DNA of 64,000 bases from Mycolicibacterium fluoranthenivorans (GTDB taxonomy: Bacteria; Actinomycetota; Actinomycetes; Mycobacteriales; Mycobacteriaceae): assembly GCF_011758805.1 (NCBI RefSeq), contig NZ_JAANOW010000006.1, positions 1 through 64,000 of the forward strand, written 5' to 3'. Below the pieces are notes generated by a model. The model searched no databases. It worked only from the letters and a program-made list of their open reading frames with translations, and was not told where the DNA came from. The translations under genes were made by a program, and so were the position numbers. How positions within the stretch are numbered: the first letter of the stretch is position 1; every line of letters begins with the position of its first letter. Shown here piece by piece: positions 59,689-64,000 of this stretch.

Positions 59689-60102
59689 CTACCCGACCGC
59701 CTCGTGTGCTGCGGTGGACTCCTGGCGCCGCAGGGTGTCGGCGTAGCGGATCCATTCGGACAGGGACATCTCGGAGAGTCCGAGCGCCCGGGACGTGACA
59801 AGGCGGACGTTCTCATTGCGCATGTGCAGAAGCCAGGTGAGTTCCTTGTCGACCTTCTGGAAGTACCGGTCATCGGTGAAGTAGTCGACGCTGATTCGGA
59901 AGAATTGAGCGATCGACTCCATGATTTCAGCGGACGGATTTGTGCGTTGACCAGTGCGTAGTTGCGACAGATAGGGCGCCGAGATCCTTATTCCCTCACC
60001 GCGCAATTCCTTGACCACTTCATGAGAAGTGTGAGGGCCGCGCCCGGGTGGGTAGACGGCCTCAAACAGTTTGTTGAGACGGGCGGCGAAAGTTGTATTC
60101 AT
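59689..60102 (-). CDS. EspR-like nucleoid-associated regulator
   Basis: A 137-residue protein with the EspR pattern: FAARLNKLFEAVYPPGRGPHTS, then the helix-turn-helix SAPYLSQLRTGQRTNPSAEIM, FFRISVDYFTDDRYF and a C-terminal dimerisation region. EspR of M. tuberculosis (Rv3849) binds distant DNA sites and regulates wall-related genes and espACD. The gene context here differs from that of Rv3849, so this is probably a paralogue and I do not assign the symbol. ATG 60102. It is divergent from the tiny gene at 60418. Confidence 0.8.
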   Translation of the reverse strand: MNTTFAARLNKLFEAVYPPGRGPHTSHEVVKELRGEGIRISAPYLSQLRTGQRTNPSAEIMESIAQFFRISVDYFTDDRYFQKVDKELTWLLHMRNENVRLVTSRALGLSEMSLSEWIRYADTLRRQESTAAHEAVG

Positions 60103-60417
60103 ACCGTCCTGCCAACCTCCACGTCGCATGTGATGGCGGCCGTTCGGTGCGAACGACCGGGCTTCGGCTCCGCGCCATCCGCCGCGTGGCGAGTGGTAGC
60201 CAGCGAGCGGGTGGCGACGTTGCATCGGCTGGTCACGACCGACGATGCCGCTACCGAAACGAGTATCACGACACGAGTGTGTGCCGGGCCATATTGACGC
60301 GATCGTTACGCGCGTGACATGTTCCTTGGGAACGATCTTGATGTATGCACAGCAATATCGGACGGCAGTGCGAGCCGGACAATGTAACAGGTAGAACCAT
60401 TGGAAGGACGCTTGGGT
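60103..60417. other. 315-bp intergenic region with nested inverted repeats
   Basis: No gene is visible. It holds CGTTCG/CGAACG with a 3-base loop at 60141-60155, and GATCGTT (60301) paired with AACGATC (60331) enclosing the palindrome GTTCC-TTG-GGAAC (60321-60333). It would carry the promoters of the EspR-like gene and of the small gene at 60418, and probably operator sites. Confidence 0.5.
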
Positions 60418-60633
60418 ATGCAGCCAGCAATATTTGATGGATTGCCGCTGGTCATGTCAGCTATTTCGGTGGGGGCTATCCTGGTCAGCGCCGTGACATC
60501 CAAGCACCGACGTGCCGCCCGTACGCGGGGCGCCGGCGAGGTGTCACGTGCACACCTCGGCGCCGACGCTGTGAGCTACTGTCAGTGCACCCGTGATGAT
60601 TGCTCGATGTGCCCCGCTCGTTGGTCGCTTTGA
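60418..60633 (+). CDS. Tiny membrane protein with Cys cluster
   Basis: A 71-residue reading frame with one transmembrane helix (GLPLVMSAISVGAILVSAV), a basic stretch (KHRRAARTR) and a C-terminal cysteine cluster C-x-C-x4-C-x2-C (YCQCTRDDCSMCP) that could bind iron or zinc. GGAAGGA nine bases before the ATG is a good ribosome binding site. I know no family for it. No gene is visible in the following 286 bases. Confidence 0.5.
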   Translation: MQPAIFDGLPLVMSAISVGAILVSAVTSKHRRAARTRGAGEVSRAHLGADAVSYCQCTRDDCSMCPARWSL

Positions 60634-60919
60634 GCCGTGGCGTAGTCGCAGACGTGCGTCGGCAGACCGTCTGTCGATTGGCTCGATGACGCGGACCGGC
60701 CAGAAAGGGCGGCCGCGAATTATCGTGGGCAGGAATGGTCACCACATCGCTGACCCAGTATTTATTCTCCCGCGCCATACTGCTCACCGGTATGGATTGC
60801 GATAGAAGTCGAATCCAGACTCGGTATTCGGCCGAGTATAGAATTTTCCGGACCTGAGCCCAGCCGGTCCGACGCGCGGGTCGGTTGACGATCAACTCAT
60901 TCACAGGCAAGTTGGCGTC

Positions 60920-61912
60920 ATGTATCGGCTGAGCTCGCTCGCCGGGGCCGGTATCGGCGTCGGGCGCAAGCAGCGAGTGCGGCTGTTGCGAATCTATTTG
61001 AGCGCCACGACGTTTCTCTATGCATACGGCGTGGTGTTCACCTTGTTCCCGGTGCGCAGCGACATCGCCTACGGCAATCCGACGGGCGGCATCATCGCCA
61101 TCCTTCTCGGGCTGGCGGCACTGACGCAGCTCGCGATCCAGTCGGAACACGTCATGTTCCCCACCGTGGCTGCGATCGCGGCGACCCCTGTGGTGATGGC
61201 CTTTCACGTCACGATGACCGCCGAGTATGTCTGTCTCATCGCTCCGATGTTCTTGGCGATGTATCTGCGGGCCTTCCACCCGCCCTACCGGGCGTGGATG
61301 CTGATCGCGGCGCTCACCGTGGCCTGTGTGGTTGCGGTCGCCCTTGCCCCCGCACCGCACGTCGGCGTCATCACGTTTCTCATCATCGTCGTCGCCATCA
61401 CGGCAGCAGCCGAGTCCTTCGGTCTACTCATGCGCGCGATGTTCACCGCCGCATGTACCGACCCGATGACGGGCCTGCTGAATCGCGCTGGGTGGGAGAT
61501 CGGAACCTCCGATCTGCTCAGGCATTTCCGGCCGACCATGTCGGTCTCGGTGGTGGTCGTCGCGCTGGACATCGATGGTCTGAAGACCCTCAACGACACA
61601 CAGGGCCACCAAGCCGGAGACCGCCGCATCACCGACTATGCCCGCCAGTGGAAACAGCTGGTACCGCGCCGTGCTGTGTTGGCCCGCCTCGGCGGTGACG
61701 AGTTCGCCGTCTGCATCGCAGGTGAAGATCCCGGGGTCGTCAGGGATTTCCTCGACAGCGTCCGGACGACGACACCGTCGGTCAGCCTCGGAACGGCCAC
61801 TGCGAACTTGTCCGGCGCCAACATCGCCACCCTGTATGCACACGCCGACGCCGCGCTGTACCAGAGTCGCGGTCGTCGCCTCCAAGGCCCTGACACCGTC
61901 GCGAACGGCTAG
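60920..61912 (+). CDS. Membrane GGDEF protein, predicted diguanylate cyclase
   Basis: A 330-residue protein. The N-terminus has about six transmembrane helices (residues 25-175), with no named sensor domain recognised. The C-terminal GGDEF domain has DPMTGLLNR, DIDGLKTLND and the intact active-site LGGDEFAV, so it should make cyclic di-GMP from GTP. The RxxD inhibitory site five residues before GGDEF is missing, so product feedback is probably weak. It is not coupled to a neighbour. The start is ATG 60920, without a strong ribosome binding site. Confidence 0.85.
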   Translation: MYRLSSLAGAGIGVGRKQRVRLLRIYLSATTFLYAYGVVFTLFPVRSDIAYGNPTGGIIAILLGLAALTQLAIQSEHVMFPTVAAIAATPVVMAFHVTMTAEYVCLIAPMFLAMYLRAFHPPYRAWMLIAALTVACVVAVALAPAPHVGVITFLIIVVAITAAAESFGLLMRAMFTAACTDPMTGLLNRAGWEIGTSDLLRHFRPTMSVSVVVVALDIDGLKTLNDTQGHQAGDRRITDYARQWKQLVPRRAVLARLGGDEFAVCIAGEDPGVVRDFLDSVRTTTPSVSLGTATANLSGANIATLYAHADAALYQSRGRRLQGPDTVANG

Positions 61913-61978
61913 TCGAAAGCCCGGGCAGTCCGGGCGAATGCAGCACCAAATGACGGACGCACAGTGATAGTTCCGTTC

Positions 61979-62518
61979 ATGGTGGAAGTGCGGGACGCGG
62001 TCCCGGCCGATGCGCTGGCCGTGGCTGAGACGCACGTCCGTTCCTGGCAAGTGGGCTACGCGGGACTGATCTCGCAGAAGTACCTCGACCGGATGCGACC
62101 CGAGGACAGGGCCAGTCGCTACAAGTTCGAACGAATGGACCCCGTCAACGGGCCCTACACACTGGTAGCCGTCGACGAGGGCGTCGTATGCGGGCATGTC
62201 ACGCTGGGGCGATCACGGGAACGTGAGCACGACGAGTTCGGCGAGATCTGGTCGCTCTATGTCGATCCCGTGCACTGGGGATCAGGTGTGGGTAGCACCC
62301 TGCTGGCCGCCGCGTGCCGGCAGTTGAGCCAGGCCGGATACGGCGTGGCCTATCTGTGGGTGCTGTCGACGAACACCCGTGCACGACGCTTCTACGCGCG
62401 CGCCGGCTGGACCATCGAAGGATCCGAACGAACCGATTTCGTGGGCGGCAAGTACATCTGCGAGATCAAGTACGAATTGCGGGTCGACAGTCGCGAAACG
62501 ACCCATTCCGCAGTCTGA
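61979..62518 (+). CDS. GNAT-family N-acetyltransferase
   Basis: A 179-residue acetyltransferase. Motif A is IWSLYVDPVHWGSGVGSTLLAAA, with the acetyl-CoA pyrophosphate loop, followed by YLWVLSTNTRARRFYARAGW. The substrate is unknown. ATG 61979 (MVEVRDAVPADA) is the likely start; GTG 61964 is possible. It is 66 bases after the GGDEF gene and may share its transcript. Confidence 0.85.
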   Translation: MVEVRDAVPADALAVAETHVRSWQVGYAGLISQKYLDRMRPEDRASRYKFERMDPVNGPYTLVAVDEGVVCGHVTLGRSREREHDEFGEIWSLYVDPVHWGSGVGSTLLAAACRQLSQAGYGVAYLWVLSTNTRARRFYARAGWTIEGSERTDFVGGKYICEIKYELRVDSRETTHSAV

Positions 62519-62533
62519 TCCGGTCCGTCGAGG

Positions 62534-63439
62534 CTACGTCGCGACGGGAACGTGTCGCCGGAGGAAAGCCAGGTAGTCGGAGACCGCGCGGTCGAAGTGC
62601 TCGCCGAAATAGATGTCGAAATGGCCGACCGGATACGTGTGCACTTCAGCACCGGATGCCCGGGAGGTCTGGCGCTCAGCGGTGCGGTTGGGGGCCACGG
62701 TATCCGGGTCACAGAGCGCGACGTAGACCGGGCAGCGGATGTCTTTGGTGTGCCGGCCGGGTGCGTAGAAAAGAACATCGAATGCCGAGCGTGCGGTGAT
62801 CCTGTTGTCGAAGTCGGCATCCTCGGCACCCAGCGCCGTGATGCCGGGCAGCGCGTCATATGCACTCATGAACGACGGGACGCCTGGTCGTGCCGCAGAA
62901 GGCAGGTAGCGCGGCGCCGCGCCGCGGGCTGCACCGATGAGGTCCCGTACGGCGGCGCACGTGACTCGGACGCTGGTGAACGGATTGACAGCCAGGGCGG
63001 AGGCCAGACCGTCGGTGAACGGGCATTGGGCGATCGCGGCGGCGAGGCGGTGATCGCGCGCGGCCATGGTCAGCGAATGCCCGCCGCCGAAGCTGGTTCC
63101 CCAGGTGACCACCCGGTCGGCATCGATGCCGGGTAACGACCGGGCGAACGCGATCGCCGCCTCCCAGTCGGCCAACTGTCGGGGTACCGACAGCAATTGC
63201 CGTGGCAAGCCGGCACTGTCGCCGAAGTGGCGGTAGTCGAACACCAGGCATGCGTAGCCTGCGGCGGTGAAGCGCTGGGCATAGGCGTCCAGGTGCATGG
63301 CCTTCGTGCCACCGAGGCCGTGGGCCATCACGATGACGGGTGTCGGCGCGCCGTCATCGTCGGACTCCGGCCGGTAAAGCCATGCGTCGCAACGTTCGCC
63401 GCCGCTGGAAAACTCCGTGTTCTCACGGTTCTCACGCAT
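62534..63439 (-). CDS. Alpha/beta hydrolase (dienelactone-hydrolase/acetyl-esterase type)
   Basis: A 301-residue serine hydrolase. The oxyanion segment is VIVMAHGLGGTKAMHLDAYA, the nucleophile is in TWGTSFGGGHSL, the acid is in VALCDPDTVAP and the catalytic His is in PVGHFDIYF. The pattern resembles the large group of actinobacterial peptidase/thioesterase-like hydrolases; the substrate is unknown. Divergent from kup with a 61-bp gap, convergent with the GNAT gene. Confidence 0.85.
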   Translation of the reverse strand: MRENRENTEFSSGGERCDAWLYRPESDDDGAPTPVIVMAHGLGGTKAMHLDAYAQRFTAAGYACLVFDYRHFGDSAGLPRQLLSVPRQLADWEAAIAFARSLPGIDADRVVTWGTSFGGGHSLTMAARDHRLAAAIAQCPFTDGLASALAVNPFTSVRVTCAAVRDLIGAARGAAPRYLPSAARPGVPSFMSAYDALPGITALGAEDADFDNRITARSAFDVLFYAPGRHTKDIRCPVYVALCDPDTVAPNRTAERQTSRASGAEVHTYPVGHFDIYFGEHFDRAVSDYLAFLRRHVPVAT

Positions 63440-63500
63440 TCGCCCTCACCGATCCCGGATCTTCCGCCGCCCGACAGTCTTCGACGGCACAATACTTGCC

Positions 63501-64000
63501 GTGCACAACAAGCAGGCCCTGCGGCCGCCTTTGGTGATCGCCGCGCTCGGCGTGGTGTTCGGCGATATCGGTACCAGCCCCATCTACACCCTCCAGACGG
63601 TCTTCAACCCCGGCGACCCGCATCCGGTACCGATCAGTGAGACACATGTCTATGGCGTGGTGTCGTTGATCTTCTGGTCGGTGATGCTCATCGTCACCCT
63701 CACCTACGTCAGTCTGGTGATGCGCGCCGACAATGACGGTGAGGGCGGCGTCATGGCGCTGATCACGCTGGTGCGCCGGTGCTGCCCGGCCGGGCATGAA
63801 CGCAAGGCTGCGGTGCTGTCGGGGCTCGGTCTGTTCGGCGCCGCGCTGTTCTTCGGTGACAGCATGATCACCCCGGCCATCTCGGTGCTGTCGTCCATCG
63901 AAGGGCTGAAAGTGATTGAGCCCGAATTTGATAGGTGGGTCATCCCACTGACGGTGGTCATCATCGTGGCGTTGTTCTCGGTGCAGCGGCGCGGCACCGA
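63501..64000 (+). CDS. kup: Kup potassium uptake protein, 3' end outside window
   Basis: The first 166 residues of a KUP/HAK/KT potassium transporter. The family signature GVVFGDIGTSPIYTLQTVF lies near residue 17, followed by DNDGEGGVMALITLV and GLFGAALFFGDSMITPAISVLSS. GTG 63501 gives MHNKQALRPPLVIAALG, a plausible start. The gene runs off the window, so most of the membrane domain cannot be checked. Confidence 0.9.
   Translation, partial: MHNKQALRPPLVIAALGVVFGDIGTSPIYTLQTVFNPGDPHPVPISETHVYGVVSLIFWSVMLIVTLTYVSLVMRADNDGEGGVMALITLVRRCCPAGHERKAAVLSGLGLFGAALFFGDSMITPAISVLSSIEGLKVIEPEFDRWVIPLTVVIIVALFSVQRRGT

Noticed and set aside
60141..60155. SOS box
   Set aside because: The repeat reads CGTTCG...CGAACG, the reverse half-site order of the mycobacterial LexA box, and no DNA-repair gene is adjacent.
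60485..61360. 291-codon minus-strand frame over the 60.6-60.9 kb gap
   Set aside because: It overlaps the clear GGDEF gene and is His/Arg/Gln-rich without a motif; treated as a shadow.

Overview
The window is a high-GC actinobacterial chromosome segment, clearly from a non-tuberculous mycobacterium (Mycolicibacterium-like). The gene set is the mycobacterial cell-wall core: antigen 85, fadD32-pks13-accD4, emb arabinosyltransferases, dprE1/dprE2, glfT1 and wzt/wzm. It has the gene order of M. tuberculosis Rv3804c back to Rv3777, read here in the opposite direction. Intact ctpC, an AlkB-type hydroxylase, cholesterol oxidase and many regulators point to an environmental species. I see no insertion sequence, prophage or CRISPR array.

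Layout. (1) 1-12.6 kb: end of an antigen-85 mycolyltransferase gene, MPT51 (fbpD), a DUF732-like protein, the Culp6-type cutinase, then fadD32, pks13 and accD4, which activate, carboxylate and condense fatty acids into mycolates. (2) 12.5-28.3 kb: an accessory block between accD4 and embB. It holds a PucR-type regulator divergent from an acyl-CoA ligase (with an apparent one-base frameshift), a DUF3556 membrane protein and an FAD oxidoreductase; a PknF-like kinase with two membrane-associated partners; a DUF4331 protein; a DUF1490-ctpC metal pump pair; a TetR-SDR operon with a perfect palindromic operator; a metallo-beta-lactamase-fold hydrolase; and an ankyrin protein. (3) 28.3-47.5 kb: arabinan assembly. 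embB and embA are separated from embC by an alkB gene, a Tat-exported cholesterol oxidase and a membrane/proline-rich protein cut by an in-frame TAA. aftA, dprE2, dprE1 and a GtrA-like gene follow. (4) 47.5-58.5 kb: an HD hydrolase, a MocR regulator, an AhpD-like protein and a helical protein, then wzm, glfT1, wzt (galactan initiation and export), bpa (proteasome activator), an Rv3779-like GT-C protein, a PLP-fold protein without the usual lysine, a quinone oxidoreductase and a MarR regulator. (5) 58.5-64 kb: tRNA-Ser(UGA), a small secreted protein, an EspR-like regulator, a tiny Cys-rich membrane protein, a GGDEF protein, a GNAT acetyltransferase, a hydrolase and the start of kup.

The most unusual signal is a dispersed short sequence with core GAGCGAAGCGAC. 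It recurs about a dozen times and lies in frame, in the coding direction, inside fbpD, pks13, aftA, glfT1, the Rv3779-like gene and the proline-rich gene. At fbpD and the proline-rich gene it is duplicated with a 30-bp period, and a second unrelated 30-bp duplication lies at the start of glfT1. DprE1 carries alanine at the position of M. tuberculosis Cys387, which predicts natural benzothiazinone resistance. Many genes start right after a -10 hexamer with 6-7 nt spacing, the signature of leaderless transcripts.
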